From Planctomycetota bacterium (GTDB taxonomy: Bacteria; Planctomycetota; UBA1135; GCA-002686595): a stretch of DNA of 64,000 bases. The notes below the pieces were generated by a model. It made no database searches. It saw only the letters and a list, made by a program, of their open reading frames with translations, and had not been told where the DNA came from. Positions within the stretch are counted from its first letter, which is position 1. Each line of letters begins with the position of its first letter. Position numbers and translations under genes: made by a program. This document shows positions 34,083 to 42,778 of the stretch, in pieces. The DNA lies in NCBI GenBank assembly GCA_022446815.1, contig JAKVCD010000018.1, positions 1 through 64,000 on the forward strand. Reading direction: 5' to 3'.

Positions 34083-36655
34083 GGCTCACTACGCTCTTCT
34101 CGATCACGCTGCTCTCTCTCAGCGCCTCTGCACAGACGGAGCACGCGTACGAGACTCAGGCGATGCGTGAGCCGACCCTCTCGACTGGGGGCTCGTGCGT
34201 CATCCGTGATGTGGTCATCCATACGGCGACACAGCCCGCCTTCCGCGGAGATGTCCTCGTCCTCGATGGGATGCTCGCACAGGTCGGGGAGGTCTCTGCG
34301 CCTCCGGGCATTGTGGAGCTCGACGGGGCAGGTAGGCACCTCGCGCCGGGAGTCGTGGACTGTCACTCACACATGGCGATCGCCCGCGGAATCAATGAGT
34401 CGACCGTGACGATCTCTTGTGACTGCGACATCTCTGACGTAGTGGACCCTGATGATATGACTATCTACAGGGCCTTGGCTGGAGGGGCGACGACTGCACG
34501 TCTGCTCCACGGCTCGGCCAACGCAATAGGCGGGTTGCATGAGGTCATCCAGCTCAAGTGGGGGCGGACTGCGGACGAGCTGCGCTTCCCCGAAGCTCGA
34601 GAGGGTGTGAAGTTCGCGCTAGGTGAGAACCCCAAGCGCTCGAACTCGAGCCGCCGCGGCTCGCGCTTCCCCTCTACACGCCTGGGGGTCGCGGCTGTCT
34701 ATCAGCGCGCCTTCCCGCGAGCTGCTGAGTATCAGCTCGAGTGGGATCGCTATGAGGCTGAGGTGCGGGCGGGTGTTGACCCTGCGCCGCCTCGTGAGGA
34801 CATCCGCTTGAACGCGCTGAGCGGGATCCTCTCCGGCGAGATCCCCGTTCACTCACACTGCTACCGCGCCGACGGGATCCTCATGCTGATGCGCGCGAGC
34901 GAGCAGTTCGGCTTCAAGATCCTCACGCTCCAGCACGTCCTCGAGGGGTACAAGGTCGCCAAAGAGATGGCTGAGCTAGGGGTCGCCGGCTCTACCTTTG
35001 GCGACTGGTGGTCCTACAAGCTCGAGGCCTTCGACGCGATCCCGCAGAACGCTGCCTTGATGGACGAGGCGGGCATCCTCTCCTCGATCAACTCAGACGA
35101 CGACGAGATGGTGCGTCGCATGTACGTCGAGGCGGCGAAGAGCGTCCGCTACGCTGGAATGGATCGGGTCCGCGCCTTGGGGCTCGTCACGCTCTTCCCT
35201 GCGCAGCAGCTTGAGATCGGCGATCAGACAGGCTCGATCGAGGCGGGGAAGCGGGCAGACCTGACCCTCCTCACCGGGGACCCGCTCTCTTCCCTGAGCC
35301 GCGTCGAGTGGACGATGGTCGAGGGAGAGATCGAGTTCGAGCGCCGCGACACCTTCGGCTTCGACGCTGAGCCGCTGGAGCCGCGCGCCTGGTCCGAGCC
35401 CAAAGAGGGGCTCCCCGTGAACCCTGAAGGGGGAGAGGTCGTCGCGATCGCTGGGGCAAAGATCCATCCTGTCAGCGCCGCACCGATCGAGAACGGCACG
35501 ATCTTGATTCAAGACGGGCGCATCCTCGCCCTCGGGAGCGACCTCGCAGTGCCCTCTGGCGCGCGCGTGATCAGTGAGGAGGGCCTGGAGGTCTGGCCTG
35601 GACTCATCGCGATCAACACGGCCATCGGCCTGCGAGAGATCGCCGCGGTGCGCTCCACCATGGACACGGATGAGATCGGAGAGGACCACCCCGATCTCGT
35701 GACCTCCACCTCCCTCAACGCAGAGTCCGCACACATCGCTGTCACGCGCACGAACGGAGTTACCCGCGCACAGGTCGCACCCCGCGGTCGCGGGACGATG
35801 AACGGGAAATCTAGCGTCGTCCGCATGGTCGGCGCGACCTGGGAGGAGCTCCTCTATCAAGACGAGGACATGCTCCACTTGGGCTTCCCGATGGTGCGTA
35901 ACTCCTCGAAGAAGAAGGAGGAGCCTGAGGCAGTGGGCCGAATGCGAGAGCTCTTTACGGACGCCTTGGAGTACGGCCGCTTGGTGGACGAGTCTAGGGA
36001 AGCTGGCGTCCCGGGCCCGCCCTTTGACCCGCGCTTGGAGTCCCTGGTGCCCTTCGCGCGCGGCGAGGCCAGGGTGGCTGTTCACGCTGACAACGCTCAG
36101 ACGATCCTCTTCGCGCTCCGCTTCATCGGGGAGCTTGGGCTGGACGCGGTCTTGTTCGGAGTGACCGAGGGCTGGAAGGTCGCTGACGCGATCGCACGTG
36201 CAGACGTGCCGGTCGTTGTCGGTCCGATCTTGGAGCTCCCATCCACTGAATACGACCCCTATGACGCGCCCTTCGCGAACCCTGCGGTGCTCATGCGTGC
36301 CGGGGTTAGGATCGCTATCCAGACCTCTGATGATGAGAACCCGCGTAACGTGGCCTTCCACGCTGCCATGGCCGCGGCTTACGGACTCCCGAGAGAGGAG
36401 GCTGTCCGTGCGATCACGCTTGGCGCGGCGGAGGCGCTCGGGATCGATGATGAGCTCGGGAGCTTAGAGCCTGGGAAGATCGCGGACCTCGTGATCACGA
36501 GAGGTGATCTGATGGAGGTCGCTGACCCCGTGCGTTACGTCTTCATCGACGGCGTGCAGGTCAGCTTGGAGAACCGTCAGAGCCGCTTCTACGAAAAGTA
36601 CCGCGAGCGCCTGATGCAGGACGCCTCGAGCGGTCAGCCCTCAGCCGATCGCTGA
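34079..36655 (+). CDS. Double amidohydrolase, one active-looking and one degenerate half
   Basis: This 858-residue secreted protein (signal peptide [19 protein letters not shown]) contains two imidazolonepropionase-like amidohydrolase domains. The first has the H-x-H motif [16 protein letters not shown] and a later ligand His in [13 protein letters not shown]. It closes with [27 protein letters not shown]. The second starts near residue 450; its equivalent of the first motif is [13 protein letters not shown], with no His, but it keeps [18 protein letters not shown]. So only the first half is likely to be catalytic. With its upstream partner, the operon makes one active and two inactive modules. 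Substrate unknown, perhaps peptides or cyclic amides. Confidence 0.8.
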   Translation: MRLTTLFSITLLSLSASAQTEHAYETQAMREPTLSTGGSCVIRDVVIHTATQPAFRGDVLVLDGMLAQVGEVSAPPGIVELDGAGRHLAPGVVDCHSHMAIARGINESTVTISCDCDISDVVDPDDMTIYRALAGGATTARLLHGSANAIGGLHEVIQLKWGRTADELRFPEAREGVKFALGENPKRSNSSRRGSRFPSTRLGVAAVYQRAFPRAAEYQLEWDRYEAEVRAGVDPAPPREDIRLNALSGILSGEIPVHSHCYRADGILMLMRASEQFGFKILTLQHVLEGYKVAKEMAELGVAGSTFGDWWSYKLEAFDAIPQNAALMDEAGILSSINSDDDEMVRRMYVEAAKSVRYAGMDRVRALGLVTLFPAQQLEIGDQTGSIEAGKRADLTLLTGDPLSSLSRVEWTMVEGEIEFERRDTFGFDAEPLEPRAWSEPKEGLPVNPEGGEVVAIAGAKIHPVSAAPIENGTILIQDGRILALGSDLAVPSGARVISEEGLEVWPGLIAINTAIGLREIAAVRSTMDTDEIGEDHPDLVTSTSLNAESAHIAVTRTNGVTRAQVAPRGRGTMNGKSSVVRMVGATWEELLYQDEDMLHLGFPMVRNSSKKKEEPEAVGRMRELFTDALEYGRLVDESREAGVPGPPFDPRLESLVPFARGEARVAVHADNAQTILFALRFIGELGLDAVLFGVTEGWKVADAIARADVPVVVGPILELPSTEYDPYDAPFANPAVLMRAGVRIAIQTSDDENPRNVAFHAAMAAAYGLPREEAVRAITLGAAEALGIDDELGSLEPGKIADLVITRGDLMEVADPVRYVFIDGVQVSLENRQSRFYEKYRERLMQDASSGQPSADR

Positions 36656-36667
36656 GGAGCGCGCTGC

Positions 36668-36796
36668 TTAGTTAGAGAGATAGACGAGGAACGCGGCGAG
36701 CCCCACACAGAGGGCTCCGCTGAGGAGCCGCTGCATTCGCTCAGCGTCTATGGGCCGCGGCGCGTCTGCGGTCGCTCTGAATCTTCTCTCGTGCAT
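36668..36796 (-). CDS. Small membrane protein of about 42 residues
   Basis: The frame from ATG 36796 encodes a charged N-terminus (MHERRFRATADAPRPIDAER) and one transmembrane helix (LLSGALCVGLAAFLVYL). Upstream bases give only a weak ribosome binding site, and longer starts run into the neighbouring promoter region. Its C-terminus lies in the periplasm if the positive-inside rule holds. It is convergent with the amidohydrolase gene. Moderate support only. Confidence 0.4.
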   Translation of the reverse strand: MHERRFRATADAPRPIDAERMQRLLSGALCVGLAAFLVYLSN

Positions 36797-36951
36797 CAAC
36801 TCACTCGCTGTTTGGGTCGAGGTGACTTCGCCGGGTCTTTCGCGAAGCCACCTTCCATACGCGGTAAAGTCCTCTTTGCTACGAGGGAATACGCAGGACT
36901 TACGCCTGCTCTCTCCCCAGTCCGAGGCAACCCGAAACATGAGAGCACTAA

Positions 36952-37254
36952 ATGAAACAGATCGAGACCGTCTGTCCCTGCTGTGAGGCGACCCTGGTGG
37001 TAGACAGCGCGACAGGGAAGGTGCTGCGTCATGCCAAGCCTGGCGAGGTGGATGAGACCGGGAAGATGAAGCTCGACCTAGACCGCTGGGAAAGCGCGAA
37101 TGAGCGGACGAGCACGAGGGCGAAGGACGCCACCGACAAGTTTGAGGAGGCCCTAGGGGAAGAGCGTTCGAAGGAGTCGCGGCTTGACGACCTCTTCGAC
37201 AAGGCTAAGAAGAAGGTCGATGAGCGCGGGAAGGGAGAGGGCCCCTTAGGGTGA
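36952..37254 (+). CDS. Small zinc-ribbon protein
   Basis: This 100-residue protein starts MKQIETVCPCCEATLVVDSATGKVL, a C-P-C-C knuckle of the kind found in conserved small bacterial proteins. Only one pair of cysteines is visible, so it may bind zinc as a dimer. The rest is highly charged and helical (DKFEEALGEERSKE, DDLFDKAKKKVDE), probably a coiled coil. No signal peptide. It could act in RNA or protein binding; function unknown. Confidence 0.65.
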   Translation: MKQIETVCPCCEATLVVDSATGKVLRHAKPGEVDETGKMKLDLDRWESANERTSTRAKDATDKFEEALGEERSKESRLDDLFDKAKKKVDERGKGEGPLG

Positions 37255-37334
37255 CGGTGGCCGGGGTAAGAGCTCTCTGTGCGATCTCTCTTGCACGCGT
37301 GAGCGATTGCACTGGAGCCGATAGCCCCGTGCGG

Positions 37335-37340
37335 TAGGCT
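37335..37340 (+). promoter_or_regulatory. -10-like box TAGGCT in the LOG gene leader
   Basis: TAGGCT preceded by GCGG lies 49 bases before the ATG at 37390. Unlike the other boxes it would give a leader of about 40 bases. There is no second box nearer the start. Confidence 0.3.
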
Positions 37341-37389
37341 CCCTCTCTCCGGCTCTACAACCTCTCCGAACTCCCATAGAGCACATCAC

Positions 37390-38217
37390 ATGAGCACCAA
37401 CAGGTACCGCGCCGAGAAGGCCTACAAGAACCTCGACTTCATCAACTCCCCAGATGCTAGGCCGATCCGGATCTTGGCTGAGTACCTCGAGCCGGAGACT
37501 CGCTTCCGCGAGTTCGAGATCAAGGACACGGTCGTCTTCTTTGGCTCAGCGAGGATCCCCTCTGCGGAGGTGGCAGAGGGAGAGCTCGCCAAGGCCAAGG
37601 AGTCTGGAGAGGGTTTGGAGCTCGCAGAGCGTCGCGTCTACATGTCGAAGTATTACGAGGCCACACGGGAGCTGGCCCGGCGCTTGACGGAATGGTCAAA
37701 GGGGCTCGAGGACTCCGGGCGGCGCTTCGTGGTCTGCTCCGGCGGCGGGCCAGGGATCATGGAGGCCGCCAACCGCGGTGCGTCCGAGGCCGCAGGAGAG
37801 AACATAGGGCTGAACATCTCCCTCCCGTTCGAGCAGAACGACAACCCCTACATCACTCACAGGCTCTCGCTGGAGTTCCATTACTTCTTCCTGCGTAAGT
37901 TCTGGTTCAACTACCTCGCCAAGGCCATCGTCGTGATGCCGGGTGGCTTTGGGACGATGGATGAGTTCATGGAGACTGTGACCCTCGTCCAGACCCTGAA
38001 GGTCAAGCGCGCCCTGCCGATGGTCCTCTTTGGGACGGAGTACTGGTCACGGGTCATCGACTTCGACCCCATGGTTGAGTTCGGGACGATCAGCCCTGAG
38101 GACGTAGACCTCTTCTTCAAGACAGACAGCGTCGACGATGCCTACGAGTTCCTCGTGAAGGAGCTCACGGCTCACTTCTTAGAGGGGCGCGAGGGCGAAG
38201 AGGAAGAGGAGGAGTAG
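37390..38217 (+). CDS. LOG-family nucleotide phosphoribohydrolase
   Basis: This 275-residue Rossmann-fold protein has the two family motifs: CSGGGPGIMEAANRGA, and PGGFGTMDEFMETVT, which holds the catalytic Glu and the P-G-G-x-G-T phosphate loop. LOG proteins release ribose 5-phosphate from nucleotide monophosphates; plant and bacterial members activate cytokinins, and others act on AMP. The N-terminal 75 residues and the acidic tail (EGREGEEEEEE) are extensions on the core. The stop codons of this gene and the convergent lipoprotein gene lie within a 17-base hairpin (38217-38233). Confidence 0.85.
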   Translation: MSTNRYRAEKAYKNLDFINSPDARPIRILAEYLEPETRFREFEIKDTVVFFGSARIPSAEVAEGELAKAKESGEGLELAERRVYMSKYYEATRELARRLTEWSKGLEDSGRRFVVCSGGGPGIMEAANRGASEAAGENIGLNISLPFEQNDNPYITHRLSLEFHYFFLRKFWFNYLAKAIVVMPGGFGTMDEFMETVTLVQTLKVKRALPMVLFGTEYWSRVIDFDPMVEFGTISPEDVDLFFKTDSVDDAYEFLVKELTAHFLEGREGEEEEEE

Positions 38218-38233
38218 ACCTCAATCTGAGGTC
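38217..38233. terminator. Short hairpin shared by two convergent stop codons
   Basis: GACCTCA and TGAGGTC (38217-38223 and 38227-38233) are perfect inverted copies around a 3-base loop. The left arm begins with the last base of the LOG gene's TAG stop and contains the complement of the minus-strand stop. It has no T run, so it may mark or protect mRNA ends rather than terminate strongly. Confidence 0.35.
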
Positions 38234-38655
38234 GTCTCGTCGCGCACGATCCGCCAACCCTCAGAGAGGTGGCGGAGGTCGAGGGTGAAGTGTCCGCCGA
38301 CATCCTCGCTGCGCTCAAAGTCGAGGTCCCATCGCCCCGTCGCGGTGGCCTCGTCGCCGTCGACCTCGGTCACCAGGAGCTCGCTGAAGGAGAGCCTCCC
38401 CATCTCCGCGCCCCCCTCCGTGTAGCGGGCTCGATACCGCTCGAGCACGGCCTGGTAGCCGTGGTGCTCGCTCTCGCCCGAGACGAAGAGTAGCTCGTCG
38501 CTCTTCCAGTAGCCGCGAGCCATGAACTCCTCGATGTCGCCAGCGTTCCACGCGTCTCGCTGCTCGCGTAGGACGAGGAGGATCGCAGCCTCATCATGGG
38601 CCGCAGAGCGGCATGAGGACGCCAAGAGCAGGCCCAAGAGGGCGAGCGCTCTCAC
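38221..38655 (-). CDS. SnoaL/DUF4440-like lipoprotein
   Basis: This 144-residue protein has a lipoprotein signal peptide ending LLASSC (Cys15). The body has the SnoaL-like cone fold pattern: helix REQRDAWNAGDIEEFMARGYWKSDE, then FVSGESEHHGYQAVLERYRARY, then beta strands ending WRIVRDETT. Such domains are usually small ligand-binding or isomerase-like proteins; here it is probably a periplasmic binding domain anchored to a membrane. The start is GTG, 2 bases after the stop of the upstream TPR-like lipoprotein, so the two are translated together. Confidence 0.72.
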   Translation of the reverse strand: MRALALLGLLLASSCRSAAHDEAAILLVLREQRDAWNAGDIEEFMARGYWKSDELLFVSGESEHHGYQAVLERYRARYTEGGAEMGRLSFSELLVTEVDGDEATATGRWDLDFERSEDVGGHFTLDLRHLSEGWRIVRDETTSD

Positions 38656-38657
38656 GC

Positions 38658-39152
38658 TCAGTCGTTCCCGACGTAGCCGAGGCCCGAGAGCGCGTCGAGG
38701 GCTCCGGCGTCGCCAGCGCTCTTGGCCTTCGCGACGAGCATGTTGCCCATGTCATCGACCTTGGGCTCATCAGGGAAGATGGTCTTCATCTCAGCCACGA
38801 TAGCGATGGCCTCGTCTAGGTGATCGCCGGAGACGAGATCGCTGATGAGCTGGGTGTAGTCGATGATCTCAAGGTTGTTGGCCTTCGCGTAGACGAGGAA
38901 GTCAGCCTTGGCTCCAGCGGGATCGGAGTAGGAGCGGGCCCGGTACAGGCCGAGCTGTGCGCGCATGTGCTCCGGGGAGCCCGGCTCGAGGCCCTGAAGA
39001 GCTTCTGAGAAGCCCGCCTCGGCGCCGGCGTAGTCGCGCGAAGAGAGGGCTGAGTAAGAGTCCTTCACCTGAGTGGAGGGGTCCGCGCCTCCGCAGGAGG
39101 CGAGGGTGATGAGGAGGCTGAGCGATGCCGCGCGGAGGATGGTGGGCTTCAT
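38658..39152 (-). CDS. Helical-repeat lipoprotein ending in a Leu-Gly-Tyr motif
   Basis: This 164-residue lipoprotein has a signal peptide ending LASC (Cys20). The mature part is helical with TPR-like spacing (YSALSSRDYAGAEAGFSEAL, AQLGLYRARSY, AKADFLVYAKAN). The C-terminus is LDALSGLGYVGND, a Leu-x-x-Leu-Gly-Tyr-[VLI] ending like those of the two RHH proteins at 39459 and 47068. It is upstream of, and coupled to, the SnoaL-like lipoprotein, and is divergent from the sulfation cluster, whose promoter is about 200 bases away. The motif may link it to the cluster, which is inference. Confidence 0.65.
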   Translation of the reverse strand: MKPTILRAASLSLLITLASCGGADPSTQVKDSYSALSSRDYAGAEAGFSEALQGLEPGSPEHMRAQLGLYRARSYSDPAGAKADFLVYAKANNLEIIDYTQLISDLVSGDHLDEAIAIVAEMKTIFPDEPKVDDMGNMLVAKAKSAGDAGALDALSGLGYVGND

Positions 39153-39328
39153 ATCGGAGCTTTGAGAAGGGGTGTTCTTGAGGACTGTCTACAGGGGGGA
39201 GGTCTGCATGGACGACAGAGGGGGTCCAGGAGGCTCTACGGGCCCATCGGCCCTTCGTGGGGTCTCCTTGGTCCTAAAACGCCTCCCAGACCCCCTAGGA
39301 GACATTTTCTCTGAACCAGGCTCTCATC
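39153..39328. other. Divergent intergenic region, left part
   Basis: Between the lipoprotein start (39152) and the operator array (39329) no reading frame is convincing. The stretch is G-rich in the first half and has weak inverted segments (GTCTCC and GGAGAC near 39269-39304). It may hold the promoter of the lipoprotein pair. Confidence 0.45.
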
Positions 39329-39366
39329 GTACTCCGATAGGAGTACAATGGGAGTGCTATAGGAGT
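39329..39366 (+). promoter_or_regulatory. Operator-like palindrome and phased repeats before the sulfate-activation genes
   Basis: GTACTCCGATAGGAGTAC (39329-39346) is a perfect 7-base inverted repeat with a 4-base spacer. Its right arm starts a series of GGAGT copies at 39340, 39351 and 39362, exactly 11 bases apart, about one helical turn. TACAAT (39344-39349), a good -10 box, lies inside the array. The adjacent gene encodes an RHH protein, a class that binds such repeats, so autoregulation is likely. Confidence 0.6.
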
Positions 39367-39458
39367 GTCGGCAGAGTTCCAAAGTCCCGAATCACGGTTC
39401 TTTGGGCCCCGGCCACGCCTCAAACCTACCCCCACCTCGCCCGACAGGAGTCGACCAC

Positions 39459-39698
39459 GTGAGAGAGTCCAAAGTCACCGTCAAGATCCCGCGCCCGCTG
39501 TATCGGAAGATCCAGCAGGTTGTCGAAGGCAGCGGCTTCAACTCGCCCACGGACTTCATCGTCTTCGTGCTGCGGGACCTGATGGGGGAGGCCGACGCGG
39601 CCCAGGCCGCTGCGGAGTCGGCGGAGCAAGCTCCTGAGTTCTCTCAAGAAGAGCTCGATGACGTGAAGCGCAAGCTCAAGAACCTCGGCTACCTCTAG
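39459..39698 (+). CDS. Ribbon-helix-helix protein with a Leu-Gly-Tyr tail (first copy)
   Basis: This 79-residue protein starts at GTG 39459, with GGAG 8 bases upstream; a longer TTG start would add residues with no family pattern. Residues 4-42 form an RHH fold: strand SKVTVKIP, helix RPLYRKIQQVVEGSG, and helix SPTDFIVFVLRDLMG. The tail SQEELDDVKRKLKNLGYL ends in K-x-L-G-Y-L. That ending is like the C-terminus of many sulfatase-fold enzymes as I recall them. It begins the operon, 38 bases before sat. It probably binds DNA as a dimer, but the tail suggests a second job as an adaptor to the enzymes of the cluster. Confidence 0.75.
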   Translation: MRESKVTVKIPRPLYRKIQQVVEGSGFNSPTDFIVFVLRDLMGEADAAQAAAESAEQAPEFSQEELDDVKRKLKNLGYL

Positions 39699-39736
39699 GA
39701 GCCACGGCAGGGACCCAAAGGAAAGAGATCAAGAAG

Positions 39737-40999
39737 ATGACCACCGCATCCGGCACCATGAACCTCTCACCCGTACACGGCGGCCTCACGGCCCCGGTCA
39801 ACAGGATCAACGCAGCGCTCGACCTCGATTCGCTCTCGGGCAGCGCCGCGATCACAGTCGATGAGGTCGACGAGACGACCCTTTATCGAGTGGCTGACGG
39901 GACCCTGAGCCCGCTCACGGGCCCGATGGGCTCTGATGACTACGCCAGCGTCCTCGAGCGCAAGGCGATCGAGCGCGACGGCGCGCTCTGGGCGTGGACC
40001 ATCCCCGTCATCCTCCCGGTCACGGACGAAGAGGCCGCGGCTCTTGAGCCCGGCGCCACGGCGCTGCTCGAGCGCGAAGGCCGCGCGTTCGGCATCATCA
40101 CAGTCGACAGCGTCTACGACTGGGACAAGGCAGCCTTCATCCAAGCGGTCTACGGCACCGACCGTATGGACCACCCCGGTGCGCGCCTCTGGACTAGCGA
40201 TGAGCGCTCTAAGCTCGTCGGCGGCACCATCGAGCTCTTGCCCTTTGAAGACGCTCGCTCCTTCGCAGCGCGCGTTATGAGTCCGACTCAGACCCGCGCC
40301 TTGATCGAGGAGCTCGGCTGGGAGCAGTCCATCGCCTTCCAGACCCGAAACCCCCTTCACCGGGCTCACGAGTACGCCCTCGTCTACGGCGCCGAGAAGA
40401 TCCTGCGGGAGAACAGCAAGAAGACCGGCGTCGTCTTGAACCCGCTCGTGGGGCAGCTCAAGGGCGATGACGTCCCCGCTGCTACGCGGATGGAGACCTA
40501 TGAGGCCCTCGTCGCAGGTCGCCTCCTCGGAGAGGGGGACATGGACGAGGAGCTCTGGAAGGACGCTGGCCAAGACCTCAATGATCAGCTCGAGCTCATC
40601 GGGCTCGATATGCGCATGTACTACGGCGGCCCCGCAGAGGCCGTAATGCACGCCATCTATCGTCAGAACCTCGGCTTCACGCACTTCATTATCGGGCGCA
40701 AGCACGCTGACGCGCCCTATGACGATGGTGACGCGATCTGGGGGGACTTCGACGCGCAGGAGATCTTCGAAGACCTCGGAGGCGCGCTCTCGATTGAGAC
40801 AGCCAACGTGGGCTTCGCGGCCTACTTCGAGGAGATCGGTCGCGTCGGATTGATGGAGGAGAATAAGGAGAACACCAGCGTGTTCATCTCCGGGACCAAG
40901 GTGCGCGAGCAGCTCGGTAACGGCGAATTCCCCGATCCTCGGATCATGCGCGAGTCCACCGCGAAGATCCTCGTCGACTACTACGCCTCTCAGGGCTGA
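39737..40999 (+). CDS. sat: Sulfate adenylyltransferase (ATP sulfurylase)
   Basis: This 420-residue enzyme of the homo-oligomeric Sat family joins ATP and sulfate into APS. The N-terminal half is PUA-like, and the catalytic half has FQTRNPLHRAHEY (Gln202-Asn205 region), the conserved HxxH-type motif, and GRKHADAPYDDGDA. There is no fused APS-kinase domain; a separate cysC lies two genes downstream. No cysD/cysN and no APS or PAPS reductase is present, so the product probably goes to PAPS for sulfation rather than to sulfite. AAAGGAAAGA precedes the ATG. Confidence 0.95.
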   Translation: MTTASGTMNLSPVHGGLTAPVNRINAALDLDSLSGSAAITVDEVDETTLYRVADGTLSPLTGPMGSDDYASVLERKAIERDGALWAWTIPVILPVTDEEAAALEPGATALLEREGRAFGIITVDSVYDWDKAAFIQAVYGTDRMDHPGARLWTSDERSKLVGGTIELLPFEDARSFAARVMSPTQTRALIEELGWEQSIAFQTRNPLHRAHEYALVYGAEKILRENSKKTGVVLNPLVGQLKGDDVPAATRMETYEALVAGRLLGEGDMDEELWKDAGQDLNDQLELIGLDMRMYYGGPAEAVMHAIYRQNLGFTHFIIGRKHADAPYDDGDAIWGDFDAQEIFEDLGGALSIETANVGFAAYFEEIGRVGLMEENKENTSVFISGTKVREQLGNGEFPDPRIMRESTAKILVDYYASQG

Positions 41000-41025
41000 G
41001 TCCACAAACCCCACAGGAGCAACGA

Positions 41026-41970
41026 ATGGGCCTCTTCGACGCGTTTAAGAAGAAGCCGGCTAAGAAGCCGGCGCCGCGGCCGATCTATCGGCCGGGGATG
41101 ACCCCTCACCCCGACCCCAAGGGTGAGAACAACTTCATCATCGTGATCCTCGACAGCTGTCGCTACGACAGCTTCATGGCTGCTGAGGCGAAGTTCCCCG
41201 GCAAGCTAGGCAAGGTCGAGAAGCGCTTCACATACGCGTCTTGGACGGCTCCCTCCCACTACAACCTCCTGACCGGCTTGCTCCCGCACACGACGCCCGC
41301 AAACGTCTACGCGTCGGAGTACTACAAGGAGGACTTCCTGAACTACAACACGCGCCTCGGAGCTGAGGGCGTCGAGTTCGCGAAGATGGTGCCGGGGCTC
41401 TGGTTGCCTGAGTTCCTCAGGAATCACATGGGCTACTCGACGCACGCGCGCGTCTCTCTGCCGGTCCTCAACCAGAAGACGGGGATCAACCGCTTCTTCG
41501 ACAGCTTCGAGCTGATGGACAGTCACAACGACATGCGGGCCATGATCCCGACCATGAAGTTCGACTCGGAGCGCCCCTCCTTCTACCTCCTGAACGTCGG
41601 AGAGACGCACTACCCCTACGCCACTCCTGAGGAGCCTGAGAACGACTGGCCCCGAATCTCAGGCGTGAACGGGGTCTTCAAGCACCTCGATGAGCACGTC
41701 GACGAGCACGGGAACCTCATCCACGAGGACGACGCTCCCGCCTTCTTTGACCAGGACAAGCTCGACCAGCTGCGCGAGCGCCAGGTCGACACTGTCCGCT
41801 ACCTCGACAAGGTGTTCGAGGAGCTATACGACCACGTCCCGGAGAACACTCACATCATCATCACCGCCGATCACGGCGAGCTGTTCGGTGAGGAGGGCTA
41901 CTTCGGGCACGGGCCGATCATGCACGACAAGGTCTTCGAGGTTCCGTACGTCGAAGGCAAGATTCGCTGA
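41026..41970 (+). CDS. Alkaline-phosphatase-superfamily hydrolase with Thr at the sulfatase nucleophile position
   Basis: This 314-residue cytosolic protein has a sulfatase fold. The metal site is Asp43 (ILDSCRYD), Asp282-His283 ([10 protein letters not shown]) and His295 (FGHGP). At the nucleophile position a sulfatase would have C/S-x-P-S-R; here it is Thr74-Ala-Pro-Ser-His78 ([13 protein letters not shown]). Thr is used by phosphodiesterases and by alkaline phosphatase relatives and cannot form formylglycine, so this is probably not a sulfatase. It ends soon after the last motif, shorter than most sulfatases. The N-terminal 25 residues are Lys- and Pro-rich. It lies between sat (26 bases) and cysC (31 bases). 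Confidence 0.78.
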   Translation: MGLFDAFKKKPAKKPAPRPIYRPGMTPHPDPKGENNFIIVILDSCRYDSFMAAEAKFPGKLGKVEKRFTYASWTAPSHYNLLTGLLPHTTPANVYASEYYKEDFLNYNTRLGAEGVEFAKMVPGLWLPEFLRNHMGYSTHARVSLPVLNQKTGINRFFDSFELMDSHNDMRAMIPTMKFDSERPSFYLLNVGETHYPYATPEEPENDWPRISGVNGVFKHLDEHVDEHGNLIHEDDAPAFFDQDKLDQLRERQVDTVRYLDKVFEELYDHVPENTHIIITADHGELFGEEGYFGHGPIMHDKVFEVPYVEGKIR

Positions 41971-42001
41971 CCCATACCCAGCAAAGAAAGAGACCCCAGT
42001 C

Positions 42002-42541
42002 ATGACTGATAGAAAGGGATTTATCCTCTGGTTCACCGGCCTCTCTGGCTCCGGAAAGAGCACCCTCGCACAGTACCTCACCCCGATCCTTATCGAGCGA
42101 GGCTGCAACGTTGAGGTCCTCGACGGTGACGAGGTGCGCGAGAACCTCTCCAAAGGCCTCGGCTTCTCGAAGGAAGACCGCGATACGAACATCCGTCGGA
42201 TCGGATACGTCGCGCGCTTGCTGTCGAGGAACGGCGCCTGCGCCATCACGGCTGCGATCAGCCCCTACACCTCGATCCGTGACGAGATCCGCGCTGCGAC
42301 AGAGGCGACCTTCGTTGAGGTCTATGTCGAGGCGCCCCTCGAGGTGGTCGAGGAGCGCGATACGAAGGGCCTCTACAAGAAGGCCCGCGCAGGTGAGATC
42401 AAGAACTTCACTGGCATCAGCGACCCTTACGAGGCCCCAGAGAACCCTGAGGTGACCGTCCACACAGGCGACGAGTCCATCGAAGAGTCCGCAGAGAAGG
42501 TCATCGAGTTCCTCGCTGGAGCTGGCCTGCTCCCTAACTGA
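42002..42541 (+). CDS. cysC: Adenylylsulfate (APS) kinase
   Basis: This 179-residue enzyme phosphorylates APS to PAPS. Walker A is [11 protein letters not shown] (residues 11-21), and later segments [32 protein letters not shown] and [12 protein letters not shown] are the APS-binding signatures. The length is that of a stand-alone APS kinase. The correct start is the ATG at 42002; an open frame running upstream belongs to a different reading phase of the preceding gene. PAPS is the sulfate donor of sulfotransferases, none of which is in the window. Confidence 0.95.
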   Translation: MTDRKGFILWFTGLSGSGKSTLAQYLTPILIERGCNVEVLDGDEVRENLSKGLGFSKEDRDTNIRRIGYVARLLSRNGACAITAAISPYTSIRDEIRAATEATFVEVYVEAPLEVVEERDTKGLYKKARAGEIKNFTGISDPYEAPENPEVTVHTGDESIEESAEKVIEFLAGAGLLPN

Positions 42542-42778
42542 GCGGGCGTCTCTTCGCCCCATTTAGAGGCAAGATGAGCACAGGCGGAGGCCCCGGTACC
42601 GACCGGAGCCTCCGTCCTTCGTATGGTCTCTGCCGCTGAGGTGGCTTAGGAGCTTGTTTCGGGTATGGATCTGGAGTAGATCGGTGCTCAGGCAGGCCCT
42701 CAGGGTGGCCGATAGGAACTCCGTGGACCTCTCCTTAGGGGTCCTCAGTCGTCTTCTGATCTGCCTAAATCGCCACTT
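42542..42778. other. cysC-phosphodiesterase gap with hairpins and operator-like sequence
   Basis: This 237-base gap has a hairpin at 42585-42614: CGGAGGC pairs with GCCTCCG and, inside, CCGGT pairs with ACCGG. It may end the sat-cysC transcript. Further on, CCGATAGGAACTCC (42709-42722) shares CCGATAGGA with the operator at 39334-39342, and GGAGT occurs at 42673-42677. A second stem GGACC/GGTCC lies at about 42725-42744. So the phosphodiesterase genes may have their own promoter under the same regulator. Confidence 0.5.

Noticed and set aside
35093-36361. 422-residue minus-strand open frame within the amidohydrolase gene
   Set aside because: The sense frame carries the amidohydrolase motifs, and the antisense frame has no family pattern.
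39402-39458. TTG start giving a longer first RHH protein
   Set aside because: The extra 19 residues (Pro-rich, no RHH pattern) are not needed, and the GTG at 39459 has a good GGAG at the right distance.
39767-41014. 415-residue open frame on the minus strand opposite sat
   Set aside because: It is a shadow of a high-G+C gene: the plus-strand frame is a clear ATP sulfurylase, and the antisense product matches nothing that I recognise.
41690-42541. A longer open frame joined in front of cysC, looking like a 283-residue protein
   Set aside because: The first 104 codons are a different phase of the preceding gene and have Ser/Arg-rich shadow composition. The CysC family start is the ATG at 42002.
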